Below are positions 7,944-16,009 of a DNA stretch of 64,000 nt, piece after piece. Both the position numbers and the translations under genes were made by a program. Where the stretch lies: contig JADJPR010000007.1 in assembly GCA_016713135.1 (NCBI GenBank), positions 248,001 through 312,000 on the forward strand, written 5' to 3'. The DNA is from Rhodanobacteraceae bacterium. Its GTDB lineage: Bacteria > Pseudomonadota > Gammaproteobacteria > Xanthomonadales > SZUA-5. The stretch's first letter is position 1, and every line of letters starts with the position of its first letter. Below the pieces are notes generated by a model. That model had not been told where the DNA came from. It did no database searches and saw nothing but the letters and a program-made list of their open reading frames with translations.

Positions 7944-9290
7944 ATGAGCGACGCGCGCACGCCCCCCGGCCGCCTGTTGCGGGCACCGGAGTCCTTCCTC
8001 GACAGCGCCTTCGTCAAGGAAGTGAACAAAGAGGGATTCAACGAGGAGCGCCGTGGCTGGATGCGGCGCGCGTTTGCTGCTGCTGCGGCCACAGTTGCGG
8101 GTAGCGCGCTCGCGTCGGCGCCCGAGGGCGATCCGGACATCCTGAAGCTGCCGCCGTGGTCTACCTCGCTCGGCCTGCCGGTGGCGAACAAGGGCTACGG
8201 CATGCCGTCGAAGTACGAGGCCAATTTGCAGCGCCGCGAGAGCCCTGGCCTCGCCAGCGTGCGTCAGGCCTCGGTGGCGTTCACGCCGCTGCAGGGCATG
8301 TTCGGGATCATCACGGCCTCGGGGCTGCACTTCGAGCGGCACCACTCGGGATCGGTCGACATCGACCCGGCGCGCCACCGCCTGATGCTCAACGGCCTGG
8401 TGCGCCAACCGAAGGTCTACACGATGGATGATTTGCTGCGCATGCCATCGGTCTCGCGCATCCATTTCATCGAATGTGGCGCCAACAGCGCGATGGAATG
8501 GGGCAATGTGGCGGTGCCGACGGTGCAGTACACCCACGGCATGCTGAGCGGCAACGAATACACCGGCGTGCTGCTGTCCACCTTGCTGGATGACTGCGGC
8601 ATCGACCTCAAGAAGGCGAAATACATTCTCGCCGAGGGCGCCGACGGCTCGGGCATGACGCGCACCATCGACCTGGAGCGCGCGCTCGACGACGTGATGG
8701 TGGCCTACGGTTCCAACGGCGAGATGATCCGTCCGGAGAACGGCTATCCGCTGCGCCTGGTGGTGCCCGGCGTGCAGGGCGTGTCCTGGGTCAAGTGGCT
8801 GCGGCGCATCGAGGTCGGCGACCAGCGCTACGGGGCCAAGGACGAGAACTCCGGCTACTCGGACCTGATGCCTGACGGCATGCAGCGCCAGTACACCTCG
8901 ATCCAGGAAGCCAAGAGCGTGATCACTTCGCCCTCGGGCGGACAGAAGCTGCTGCAGAAGGGCTACTACAACATCACCGGGCTGGCCTGGTCCGGGCGCG
9001 GACGGATCAAGCGCGTGGACGTGTCCTCCGACGGCGGGCGCAACTGGCAGACCGCGCGCCTGGAGACGCCGATCCTGCCCAAGGCGCTGACCCGCTTCAA
9101 CATCGGCTGGGTGTGGGATGGCGCGCCGGCGATCCTGCAGAGCCGCTGCATCGACGAGACCGGCTTCGTGCAGCCCACCTACACCCAGCTGCGCGCGGTG
9201 CGCGGTACGCGCTCGGTGTACCACAACAACGCGATCCAGTCCTGGCAGGTGGCCGAGAGCGGCGAGGTGAGCAATGTCCAGGTGGGGTGA
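7944..9290 (+). CDS. soxC: SoxC, sulfite dehydrogenase (sulfane dehydrogenase) molybdenum subunit
   Basis: This is the molybdopterin subunit of the periplasmic Sox(CD)2 complex, which oxidises the SoxY-bound sulfane sulfur. A Tat-type export signal is visible as ERRGWMRRAFAAAAATVAG near residues 34-55. The molybdenum-ligating Cys lies in HFIECGANS (Cys178). The rest matches the sulfite-oxidase fold with its C-terminal dimerisation domain. The 448-residue length is typical. AGGGAGAAACACG precedes the ATG. It is the first gene of the run soxC-D-Y-Z-A-X-B. Having soxCD predicts complete thiosulfate oxidation to sulfate without obligate sulfur-globule formation. Confidence 0.95.
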   Translation: MSDARTPPGRLLRAPESFLDSAFVKEVNKEGFNEERRGWMRRAFAAAAATVAGSALASAPEGDPDILKLPPWSTSLGLPVANKGYGMPSKYEANLQRRESPGLASVRQASVAFTPLQGMFGIITASGLHFERHHSGSVDIDPARHRLMLNGLVRQPKVYTMDDLLRMPSVSRIHFIECGANSAMEWGNVAVPTVQYTHGMLSGNEYTGVLLSTLLDDCGIDLKKAKYILAEGADGSGMTRTIDLERALDDVMVAYGSNGEMIRPENGYPLRLVVPGVQGVSWVKWLRRIEVGDQRYGAKDENSGYSDLMPDGMQRQYTSIQEAKSVITSPSGGQKLLQKGYYNITGLAWSGRGRIKRVDVSSDGGRNWQTARLETPILPKALTRFNIGWVWDGAPAILQSRCIDETGFVQPTYTQLRAVRGTRSVYHNNAIQSWQVAESGEVSNVQVG

Positions 9291-9336
9291 GGCGGCGGGT
9301 GGCCTGGTGCCACGCACGTTCCCGTTTGAGCCGGGT

Positions 9337-9438
9337 CGAGGGCACGAAAGCACGAGGGCACGAGGGCACGCAAGCATGCCTCGAAGCCAGCTCCTGCTTT
9401 TTCGTGCCCTCGTGCCCTCGTGCCCTCGTGCCCTCGTC
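9337..9438. repeat. Palindrome of GAGGGCACGA arrays at the soxC-soxD junction
   Basis: The left arm (9337-9374) is built of GAGGGCACGA-like units. The right arm (9401-9438) is the inverted array, TCGTGCCCTCGTGCCCTCG and onward. They flank a 26-base centre. The right arm lies inside the soxD reading frame and encodes part of its signal peptide (RALVPSCPRALV). The same array recurs at 24.3 kb and, as one arm only, inside the ABC-F gene at 35.0 kb. Confidence 0.9.
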
Positions 9439-10440
9439 AGCGCCCTGGTCTTGCTGGGGGCGTCGTTCGCAGCCAACTCGGCGCCATACGAAGGCATCGG
9501 CCGCCCCGCGACCGAAGCTGAGCTCAAGGCCTGGGACATCGATGTGCGGCCGGATTTCGCGGGATTGCCGCCGGGCTCGGGCAGCGTGGCCGACGGCGAG
9601 ATGTTGTGGATCGAGAAGTGCTCGTCCTGCCACGGCGACTTCGGCGACGCGAATCATGTGTTCCCGCCGCTGATCGGCAACACCACGGTCGCGGACATCG
9701 AGACCGGGCGGGTGGCGGCGCTGAAGGATCCGGGGCGTACCCGCACCACGATCATGAAGGTTTCCACGGTCTCCACACTGTGGGATTTCATCCATCGCGC
9801 GATGCCCTGGGACAAGCCGAAGTCGCTGTCGCACGACGAGGTCTACGCGGTGCTCGCGTACCTCTTGAACCTCGCCGAGGTCGTGCCGGCGGACTATGTG
9901 CTGTCGCACGAAAACATCGCGTGGGCGCAGTCGCGCATGCCCAACCGCAACGGCATGACGCTGGACCACGGCATGTGGAAGATCGACGGCAAGCCGGACA
10001 CCAAGAACAAGGCGTGCATGAAGAACTGCGCCGATACGGTCGCGGTGACGTCGTCCCTCCCCGAGCATGCGCGCGACGCGCATGGTGAACTGGAGCAGCA
10101 GAACCGCGAGTGGGGCGCGATCCGTGGCGTGCGCACCACGCCGCTGCCGCAGACCGCTGCACCGGAAGCCACCGCAGCCTCAAAGGTGCCGCACGATTTG
10201 CTCGCCAACAACGCCTGCCTCGGTTGCCACGGCATGGAGGGCAAGATCATCGGCCCCGGCTTCATCGATGTCGCCGCGAAGTACAAGGACCGCGCCGACG
10301 CGGTCGAGTACTTCAAGGGCCGCATCCGCAGCGGTGGCAGCGGCAACTGGGGCGATGTGCAGATGCCGCCGATGCCGCAGCTGTCCGAGCCCGACCTCGA
10401 AACCATCGCACGCTGGCTCGCCGACGGCGCGCCGCACTGA
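9376..10440 (+). CDS. soxD: SoxD, diheme cytochrome c subunit of sulfane dehydrogenase
   Basis: This is the electron-accepting partner of SoxC in the periplasmic Sox(CD)2 complex. It has two heme motifs, CSSCH at residue 82 and CLGCH at 281, with MPWDKP and QMPPMPQ segments that can supply axial Met ligands. ATG 9376 gives MPRSQLLLFRALV, continuing through a hydrophobic stretch to FAANSAPYEG, a usable signal peptide. An earlier in-frame ATG at 9274 overlaps soxC and would add repeat-encoded residues. The n-region and part of the h-region are encoded by a GTGCCCTC array, which is unusual. The mature protein is a normal SoxD. Confidence 0.93.
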   Translation: MPRSQLLLFRALVPSCPRALVSALVLLGASFAANSAPYEGIGRPATEAELKAWDIDVRPDFAGLPPGSGSVADGEMLWIEKCSSCHGDFGDANHVFPPLIGNTTVADIETGRVAALKDPGRTRTTIMKVSTVSTLWDFIHRAMPWDKPKSLSHDEVYAVLAYLLNLAEVVPADYVLSHENIAWAQSRMPNRNGMTLDHGMWKIDGKPDTKNKACMKNCADTVAVTSSLPEHARDAHGELEQQNREWGAIRGVRTTPLPQTAAPEATAASKVPHDLLANNACLGCHGMEGKIIGPGFIDVAAKYKDRADAVEYFKGRIRSGGSGNWGDVQMPPMPQLSEPDLETIARWLADGAPH

Positions 10441-10466
10441 CCCTCTCAGCCATCCCGGAGCCGAAC

Positions 10467-10928
10467 ATGAATCCGCAACGCCGTTCCTTCCTCGCCATGG
10501 GCGCATCGATGGTGGCGCTGGCCACCACCGCCGCGCTGTGGCCGCTGCGCGCCCTCGCCGAGTGGGTGCGCCCGGACAAGGCCTTCGAGGCCAAGGGGCT
10601 CGACGCCACCTTCGCCGCGCTCGGCGCCACGCCCGAGCCGAGCAGCGAGATCAACTTCATGACGCCCGAGATCGCCGAGAACGGCGCCGTGGTTCCGGTC
10701 AGCGTGACCAGCAAGATCCCGGGCACCGAGCAGATCGCGATCCTGGTCGAGATGAACCCGAATCCGCTTGCCGCCATCTTCATGATTCCCGAAGGCACCG
10801 AGCCGACCATTTCCACCCGGGTCAAGGTCGCGCAGACCTGCAAGCTGCACGCCGCGGTCTACGCCGGCGGCAAGTGGTACGGCACCGCGCGCGAGACCAA
10901 GGTCACCCTGGGCGGCTGCGGCGGCTGA
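10467..10928 (+). CDS. soxY: SoxY, sulfur-carrier subunit
   Basis: SoxY is the periplasmic carrier on which thiosulfate is covalently bound and processed. It has a Tat signal (NPQRRSFLAMGASMVAL) and ends LGGCGG, the mobile GGCGG arm, with the substrate-binding Cys at 151 of 153 residues. Length and fold match the family. It starts 26 bases after soxD. Unusually, its obligate partner soxZ is not directly adjacent but follows after 186 bases that contain a palindromic repeat. Confidence 0.96.
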   Translation: MNPQRRSFLAMGASMVALATTAALWPLRALAEWVRPDKAFEAKGLDATFAALGATPEPSSEINFMTPEIAENGAVVPVSVTSKIPGTEQIAILVEMNPNPLAAIFMIPEGTEPTISTRVKVAQTCKLHAAVYAGGKWYGTARETKVTLGGCGG

Positions 10929-10951
10929 GGCGGCGGAGGCGAAGAGCATTC

Positions 10952-11049
10952 GTCCGCAAAGGACGCGAAGGACGCAAAGGAAAGCAGGTTTGCTGCGAGC
11001 GATGATCGGCACTTGCCTTTCTTTGCGTCCTTTGCGTCCTTTGCGGACA
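10952..11049. repeat. Palindrome of GGACGCAAA arrays between soxY and soxZ
   Basis: The left arm (10952-10984) reads GTCCGCAAAGGACGCGAAGG and onward. The right arm (11016-11049) reads CTTTGCGTCCTTTGCGTCC and TTTGCGGACAA. They are inverted copies around a loop of about 31 bases. Folded as RNA it would give a long hairpin between two genes whose products act as a heterodimer. Confidence 0.9.
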
Positions 11050-11114
11050 AAAGATCATGGCACCGGACGCGCAGAACGGTCCGGTGCGTAACAGGAACAG
11101 TCAGGAGGCAAGCC

Positions 11115-11426
11115 ATGGGCAACCCGATGCGCATCCGCGCAACCACCACCAACGGCGTCACCGAAGTGAAGGCGCTGATGTCGCACCCGATGGAAACCGG
11201 GCTGCGCAAGGACAGCGCCGGCAATCCGGTGCCGGCGCATCACATCAAGCAGGTCGTCGCCAAGCACAACGACAAGGTCGTGCTCGCGGCCGAATGGGGT
11301 GCGGCGGTGTCGCAGAATCCCTTCCTGCAGTTCCGCTTCAACGGCGGTGCGGCCGGCGACAAGCTCAGCATCCAGTGGACCGACAACACCGGCGACAGCC
11401 GCACCGATGAAGTGGTGCTGGCCTGA
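11115..11426 (+). CDS. soxZ: SoxZ, SoxY partner subunit
   Basis: SoxZ is the partner that forms the SoxYZ heterodimer, the sulfur-carrier of the Sox cycle. It is a 103-residue immunoglobulin-like protein without its own signal peptide, as is normal, since it is co-exported with SoxY through Tat. Recognisable stretches are VKALMSHPMETGLRKD and VSQNPFLQFRFNGG. CAGGAGG is placed well before ATG 11115. It lies 186 bases from soxY and 41 before soxA. Confidence 0.96.
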   Translation: MGNPMRIRATTTNGVTEVKALMSHPMETGLRKDSAGNPVPAHHIKQVVAKHNDKVVLAAEWGAAVSQNPFLQFRFNGGAAGDKLSIQWTDNTGDSRTDEVVLA

Positions 11427-11467
11427 TCCCAGGCGCCGGGTCGCAGTCGCAACGGAGGAAACCCGCG

Positions 11468-12272
11468 ATGAACATGCTGCGAATGGGTCTGGTGGTCGCC
11501 GCCGCGATGGCCTGCGGCACGCCGGCGCTGGCGGGCGAGGAGGACATTTTCGCCGAGTACCGCGCGATGTTCGGCGACGACAATCCGGCTGAACTGGTGG
11601 AGATGCAGGGCGAGGAAGTCTGGAACGCTGTGCGCGGGCCGAAGCAGGCCTCACTGGCCGCCTGCGACCTTGGCCTCGGTCCCGGCGTCATGGCGGGCGC
11701 CTACGCGCAGTTGCCGCGCTATTTCGCCGACACCGGCAAGGTCATGGACCTGGAGACGCGGCTGCTGCATTGCATGGAGACGCTGCAGGGCATCGATACC
11801 GCCAGCGCTCCGCCAGCAGCCGTACTCCGAACAGGGCCAGCCGCAGACGGACCTGGAGAGCCTGTCGGCCTACATCGCGGCGCAGTCGCGCGGGATGCCG
11901 GTGGCGGTGCCGCAATCGCATCCACTGGAACTGCAGGCCTTCGCCGACGGCGCGAAGCTGTTCAACTTCCGCGCCGGCCCGCACGATTTCTCCTGCGCCA
12001 CCTGCCACAGCCATGCCGGCAAGCGCATCCGCCTGCAGGCGCTGCCGCAGCTCAACACTGCGGAGGGCGCACGCAGCAGTTTCGGCACCTGGCCTGCCTA
12101 CCGCATCTCGCAGGGAACCGTGCGCACGATCGAATGGCGCATGGCGGACTGCGCGCGCCAACAGCGTCTGCCGGGGCTGAAGCACGGCTCCAAGGCGGCC
12201 ATCGACCTGATTACCTACCTCGGCGTGCTCGCGAACGGCGCCGAGATGACCGCCCCCGGGCTGAAGCGCTAG
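11468..12272 (+). CDS. soxA: SoxA, cytochrome c subunit of SoxAX, interrupted by a +1 frameshift
   Basis: SoxA with SoxX attaches thiosulfate to the SoxY Cys. The frame from ATG 11468 gives a signal peptide (LRMGLVVAAAMACGTPALA) and the N-terminal SoxA domain up to LQGIDTA. The rest of SoxA (PYSEQGQPQTDLESLSAYI, then heme motif CATCH, then the active-site region MADCARQQRLPGLKHGS) continues one frame over and ends at 12272. The switch falls at about 11793-11812 and needs one extra base (or two missing). Both halves look intact and conserved, so a sequence error is likelier than decay. One CxxCH is visible, fitting a monoheme SoxA. It is followed by soxX after 8 bases. Confidence 0.88.
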
Positions 12273-12280
12273 GAGCCGCC

Positions 12281-12910
12281 ATGCGCAATTTGCGAACCCC
12301 GATGCTCATCGCGCTGGCGCTGCTCGCCGGCTGCGCTGCTACCCCCGAGCCTTCAGCCACACTGGCCGAAGTGCCGCTTGCGGACTCCTTCGAACCGCGC
12401 GGCCAGGCCGGCCTGGATCGCCTGGAGCAGAACGCGATGCAACGGATCTGCAGCGAATACGAAGGCAAGCCGGTGCCGGACGACTTCGCCGCCGAGATCA
12501 TCGCGCAGGCCACCGCCGCGGTGCGCTTCCCGGCCGACGGCCAGTGGTTCGGCAACTGGAAGAACGGCGAGACCATCGCCAAGACCGGCACCGGACTGCA
12601 GAGCAGCGACGATCCCAAGCTGCCCAACGGCGGCAACTGCTACGCCTGCCACCAGATGGCCGCCGAGGAAATCGCCTACGGCACGCTGGCGCCGACGCTG
12701 GCCGAATACGGCAAGCTGCGCGGGCAGAGCGAGCCGATCCTGCGCTACACCTGGACCCGGCTGTGGAATTCGCACGCCTACAACCCGTGCTCGCACATGC
12801 CGCGCTTCGGCGAGGCCGGCATCCTTTCCGAGCAGCAGCTCAAGGACCTGATGGCCTATCTGTTCGATCCAGCCTCGCCGGTCAACCTGCCGGCGCCGGC
12901 ACAGCCATGA
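12281..12910 (+). CDS. soxX: SoxX, cytochrome c subunit of SoxAX
   Basis: This is the monoheme c-type cytochrome that pairs with SoxA in the first step of the Sox cycle. The N-terminus MRNLRTPMLIALALLAGCAA looks like a lipoprotein signal with Cys18 as the lipidated residue, which would anchor SoxAX to a membrane. The heme motif is CYACH at residue 120, and NPCSHMPRFG supplies a likely Met ligand. Length is 209. TAGGAG precedes the ATG. Its stop overlaps the soxB start (ATGA at 12907). Confidence 0.93.
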   Translation: MRNLRTPMLIALALLAGCAATPEPSATLAEVPLADSFEPRGQAGLDRLEQNAMQRICSEYEGKPVPDDFAAEIIAQATAAVRFPADGQWFGNWKNGETIAKTGTGLQSSDDPKLPNGGNCYACHQMAAEEIAYGTLAPTLAEYGKLRGQSEPILRYTWTRLWNSHAYNPCSHMPRFGEAGILSEQQLKDLMAYLFDPASPVNLPAPAQP

Positions 12911-14629
12911 GCCTGCACCGGCGCGAGTTCCTGCGCGTGCTGGCCGCGGCCGCAGTCGCCTCGACGCTGCCCGGCTGCGCCACCCGCCGCCCGGCCGGCG
13001 AACCCTTCGCCGGTCTGTACGACGCGCCGCCGAGCGGCAACGTGCATCTGCTGCATTTCACCGATTGCCATGCGCAGTTGCTGCCGGTGCATTTCCGCGA
13101 GCCCTCGGTGAACCTCGGCATCGGGCGTTGCGCTGAACCGCCCGCCGCACCTCGTTGGCCAGGCCTTCCAGCGGCATTACGGGTTGCAGGCGGGCAGCGC
13201 CGCGGCGCATGCCTTCACCTCGCTGGATTTCGTCGAGGCCGCGCGCCGATATGGCCGCGTCGGCGGTTTTGCCCATCTGGCAACGCTCGTGAAGCAGTTG
13301 CGCGCCGCGCGCCCTGGCGCACTGCTGCTCGACGGCGGCGATACCTGGCAGGGTTCCGCCACCGCGCTCTGGACCCGCGGCCAGGACATGGTGGATGCCT
13401 GCAAGCTGCTCGGGGTCGATGTGATGACCGGGCACTGGGAGTTCACCTACGGCGCCGAGCGCGTGCAGCAGATCGTCGCGCAGGACTTCGCCGGCAAGGT
13501 CGATTTCGTCGCCCACAATGTCGAGACGCGCGACTTCGGCGACCGCGTGTTCAAGCCCTACGCGCTGCGCGAGCAGAACGGCGTGCCGGTGGCGATCATC
13601 GGCCAGGCCTTCCCCTACACGCCGATCGCCAACCCGGCGCATTTCATCCCCGACTGGAGCTTCGGCATCCAGGAGGAACACCTGCAGTCGATGATCGACC
13701 AGGCGCGCAGCGAGGGCGCCCAGGTGGTGGTGCTGCTGTCGCACAACGGCATGGACGTGGACCTCAAGCTCGCCTCGCGCGTGCGCGGGCTCGACGCGAT
13801 CCTCGGCGGCCACACCCACGACGGCGTGCCGACGCCGGTCACCGTGGCGAACGCCGGCGGCAGCACGCTGGTCACCAACGCCGGCAGCAATGGGAAATTC
13901 CTCGGCGTGCTGGATTTCGACGTGCGCGGTGGCAAGGTGGTCGGCCACCAGTATCGTTTGCTGCCGGTGTTCGCCGATGCGCTGGCGCCGGACGCTGAGA
14001 TGGCCGCGCTGATCGAGCGCGTGCGCAAGCCCTATCTGGCGCAACTCGACGAACCGCTCGCCGTCACCGACGAGCTGCTGTATCGCCGCGGCAACTTCAA
14101 CGGCAGCTTCGACCAGCTGATCCTGGATGCGCTGCTGGCGGTCAAGGACGCCGAGATCGCGTTCTCGCCGGGCTTCCGCTGGGGCACCAGCCTGCTGCCG
14201 GGCGACACCATCCGCATGGAACAGCTGATGGACCAGACCGCGATCACCTATCCGCACAGCACGCTGACGGAGATGAAGGGGTCGATGGTCAAGACCATCC
14301 TCGAAGACGTCGCCGACAACCTGTTCAACGCCGATCCCTACTACCAGCAGGGCGGCGACATGGTGCGCGTCGGCGGCATGGACTACGCCATCGATCCGGC
14401 CGCGCCCGCCGGCGATCGGATCCGCGACATGACACTGGCTGGCAAGCCGATCGACGCGGAGAAGACCTACAAGGTGGCCGGCTGGGCGCCGGTAGCCGCA
14501 GGCGCGCAGGGAGAGCCGATCTGGGATGTGGTGGCGAGTTGGCTGCGCGACCAGAAACGAATATCGGCGCGCCCGGTGCAGCAGCCGCGGTTGATCGGCG
14601 TCAGCGCCAACGACGGGATCGCCGCGTGA
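12907..14629 (+). CDS. soxB: SoxB, sulfate thiohydrolase, interrupted by a +1 frameshift
   Basis: SoxB is the periplasmic dimanganese hydrolase that releases sulfate from the SoxY-bound intermediate. It belongs to the 5'-nucleotidase-type metallophosphoesterases. Visible motifs are a Tat signal HRREFLRVLAAAAVAS, metal motif HFTDCHAQL, GGDTWQGSA, GHWEFTYG, SHNGMD and GGHTHDG, then the C-terminal domain. The first ~72 codons are in the frame of ATG 12907. After REPSVNLGIG the homology moves one frame to VALNRPPHLVGQ and runs to 14629. Removing one G from the GGG at 13123-13125 restores a continuous SoxB. All catalytic motifs are present, so I treat it as likely functional with a sequence error. 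Confidence 0.9.
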
Positions 14630-14646
14630 ACCGCGATCGCGTCGCC

Positions 14647-14991
14647 TCAGGCGTACTTGCTGAGGATGCGCAGCACCTCGGTGACGCGCTCCTGGCGCTG
14701 CGCGCTCTCCGGCACACCGACGATTTCCGACTCCAGGGTACACGCCATCATTTCGAAGAAGGCGCGGTCCAGCGCGTTGCGCGCGGCGGCGAGCTGCTGC
14801 GCAATGTCGTCGCAGGGCTCGCCCTCGGAGATCATCCGCAGCACGCCGCGGATCTGGCCTTCGGCGCGCTTGAGCCGCAACACCACGCCACGCTGGTGCT
14901 CCTGGCGGCGTTCGGCGGCGGCGTCGCCGGCGACGGCGCAGCGGGAGGCTGGGCGCTTCGCGCTATTGCTGCTGGAGGTTGTGCGAGGCAT
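14647..14991 (-). CDS. CsoR-family (DUF156) transcriptional repressor, probable sulfur sensor
   Basis: This is a 114-residue all-helical repressor of the CsoR/RcnR/FrmR/CstR family. The core RLKRAEGQIRGVLRMISEGE leads to Cys60, the first conserved Cys. At the positions where CsoR has its copper ligands (25 and 29 residues after that Cys) it has Thr and Glu; a second Cys is at 84 in EMMACTLES. The copper site is therefore absent, and a thiol/persulfide sensor like CstR is the better guess, supported by its place between soxB and a YeeE pair. The start at 14991 is the ATG before PRTTSSS; an upstream in-frame ATG (15060) would overlap the divergent promoter. Confidence 0.82.
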   Translation of the reverse strand: MPRTTSSSNSAKRPASRCAVAGDAAAERRQEHQRGVVLRLKRAEGQIRGVLRMISEGEPCDDIAQQLAAARNALDRAFFEMMACTLESEIVGVPESAQRQERVTEVLRILSKYA

Positions 14992-15028
14992 GGGAATGTC
15001 ACCGGAGTCCGGGGTTGCATGGTCCAAC

Positions 15029-15044
15029 ATACACCCAGCAGTGT
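15029..15044. promoter_or_regulatory. Candidate CsoR-family operator between the regulator and YeeE pair 2
   Basis: ATAC, eight bases (ACCCAGCA) and GTGT form a weaker version of the ATAC-N8-GTAT sites at 3692 and 17774. It sits in the divergent gap between the CsoR-like gene and the YeeE gene, where an autoregulatory site would be expected. Without the other two sites I would not have called it. Confidence 0.35.
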
Positions 15045-15080
15045 CCTTGATCCACGGCAAACCCGCCGCGGGTGGCGCGA

Positions 15081-15506
15081 GTGAGCACGCTGATGCCGGC
15101 CTTGCTCGGTGGCGTGCTGATCGGCCTCGCGGCCGTGCTCTTCTTCGCGCTCAATGGGCGCATCGCCGGCGTCAGCGGCATCTTCGGTGATCTCTTCCTA
15201 GACCGCACGCCAGGCCAGGCCTGGTGGCGCGGCGCGTTCATCGGCGGCATCGTCCTGGGCTACCTGATCGTCCGCGCACTGCACCCGGAGCACACCTCGG
15301 TGCAGTCGCAAGTGGGCTGGGCGGGCGCCGCCCTCGCCGGGCTGCTGGTTGGCTACGGCACGCGCATGGGCTGCGGTTGCACCTCCGGACACGGCATCTG
15401 CGGAACTGCAAGGCTATCGCCCCGCTCGATCGTCGCCACGCTGGTGTTCATCTTCGCCGGCATGCTGACCACCGCGCTGGTGCGCCATTCGGGGTGGTGG
15501 CCGTGA
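15081..15506 (+). CDS. YeeE/YedE transporter, first half, pair 2
   Basis: This is a 141-residue membrane protein of the YeeE/YedE sulfur-transport family. It contains GRIAGVSGIFGD in the first loop and the Cys motif GYGTRMGCGCTSGHGICG near residue 100. GTG 15081 follows GGTGG closely; GTG 15072 and ATG 15093 are alternatives. Its stop overlaps the GTG of the partner gene. It is divergent from the CsoR-like regulator, which may control it. Confidence 0.85.
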   Translation: MSTLMPALLGGVLIGLAAVLFFALNGRIAGVSGIFGDLFLDRTPGQAWWRGAFIGGIVLGYLIVRALHPEHTSVQSQVGWAGAALAGLLVGYGTRMGCGCTSGHGICGTARLSPRSIVATLVFIFAGMLTTALVRHSGWWP

Positions 15507-16009
15507 AGCCGCTGGTTGCGCTGGTTTGCGGAACCCTGTTCGGCGGCGGCCTGGCACTGTCGGGCATGACCGATCCTGCCCGCGTGCTGGGATTCCTCGA
15601 CGTGCTGGGCGACTGGGATCCGGCACTGCTGCTGGTGATGGCCGGCGCGCTCGGCGTGGCCCTGCCGGCTTTCCAGTGGCTGCGCCGGCATCCGCGGCCC
15701 ATGCTGGACCAGCAGTTCTTCCTTCCCGAACGCACCCGCATCGACCGCGACCTGCTGCTCGGCGCTGGCCTGTTCGGCATCGGTTGGGGCATCGGTGGCT
15801 GGTGTCCTGGCCCGGCGATTGCCGGTCTCGGCTCGGCGCCTGCTCGCGGGAGCCATCGCGCTCACGCTGGCTTTCCCCGCGGCCGCCACCAACGGCTACT
15901 TTGCGCACGGCTATGGCACCCGCAGCAAGGCGATGGCCGGCACCGGTGTGGCGCAGTCGCTGGACACGCTGGCGCCGGCAACCAATCCCGCAGGTCTGGC
16001 CGGGGTTGA
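15503..16009 (+). CDS. YeeE/YedE (DUF6691-like) transporter, second half, pair 2, C-terminus altered
   Basis: This is the partner half of pair 2. From GTG 15503 it reads KPLVALVCGTLFGGGLALSG and the family runs DPARVLGFLDVLGDWDPALL and GIGWGIGGWCPGPAIAGLGS, reaching about 15833. Family members usually continue about 25 more residues through a last membrane helix. Here the frame instead runs through the start of the porin gene as non-homologous residues to a stop at 16009. This looks like a deletion or assembly join that fused the end of this gene to the start of fadL. Function is doubtful as written. Confidence 0.75.
   Translation: MKPLVALVCGTLFGGGLALSGMTDPARVLGFLDVLGDWDPALLLVMAGALGVALPAFQWLRRHPRPMLDQQFFLPERTRIDRDLLLGAGLFGIGWGIGGWCPGPAIAGLGSAPARGSHRAHAGFPRGRHQRLLCARLWHPQQGDGRHRCGAVAGHAGAGNQSRRSGRG

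Noticed and set aside
9274..9375. Earlier start for soxD at 9274
   Set aside because: It overlaps soxC and adds repeat-derived residues before the signal peptide; 9376 gives a normal exported cytochrome.
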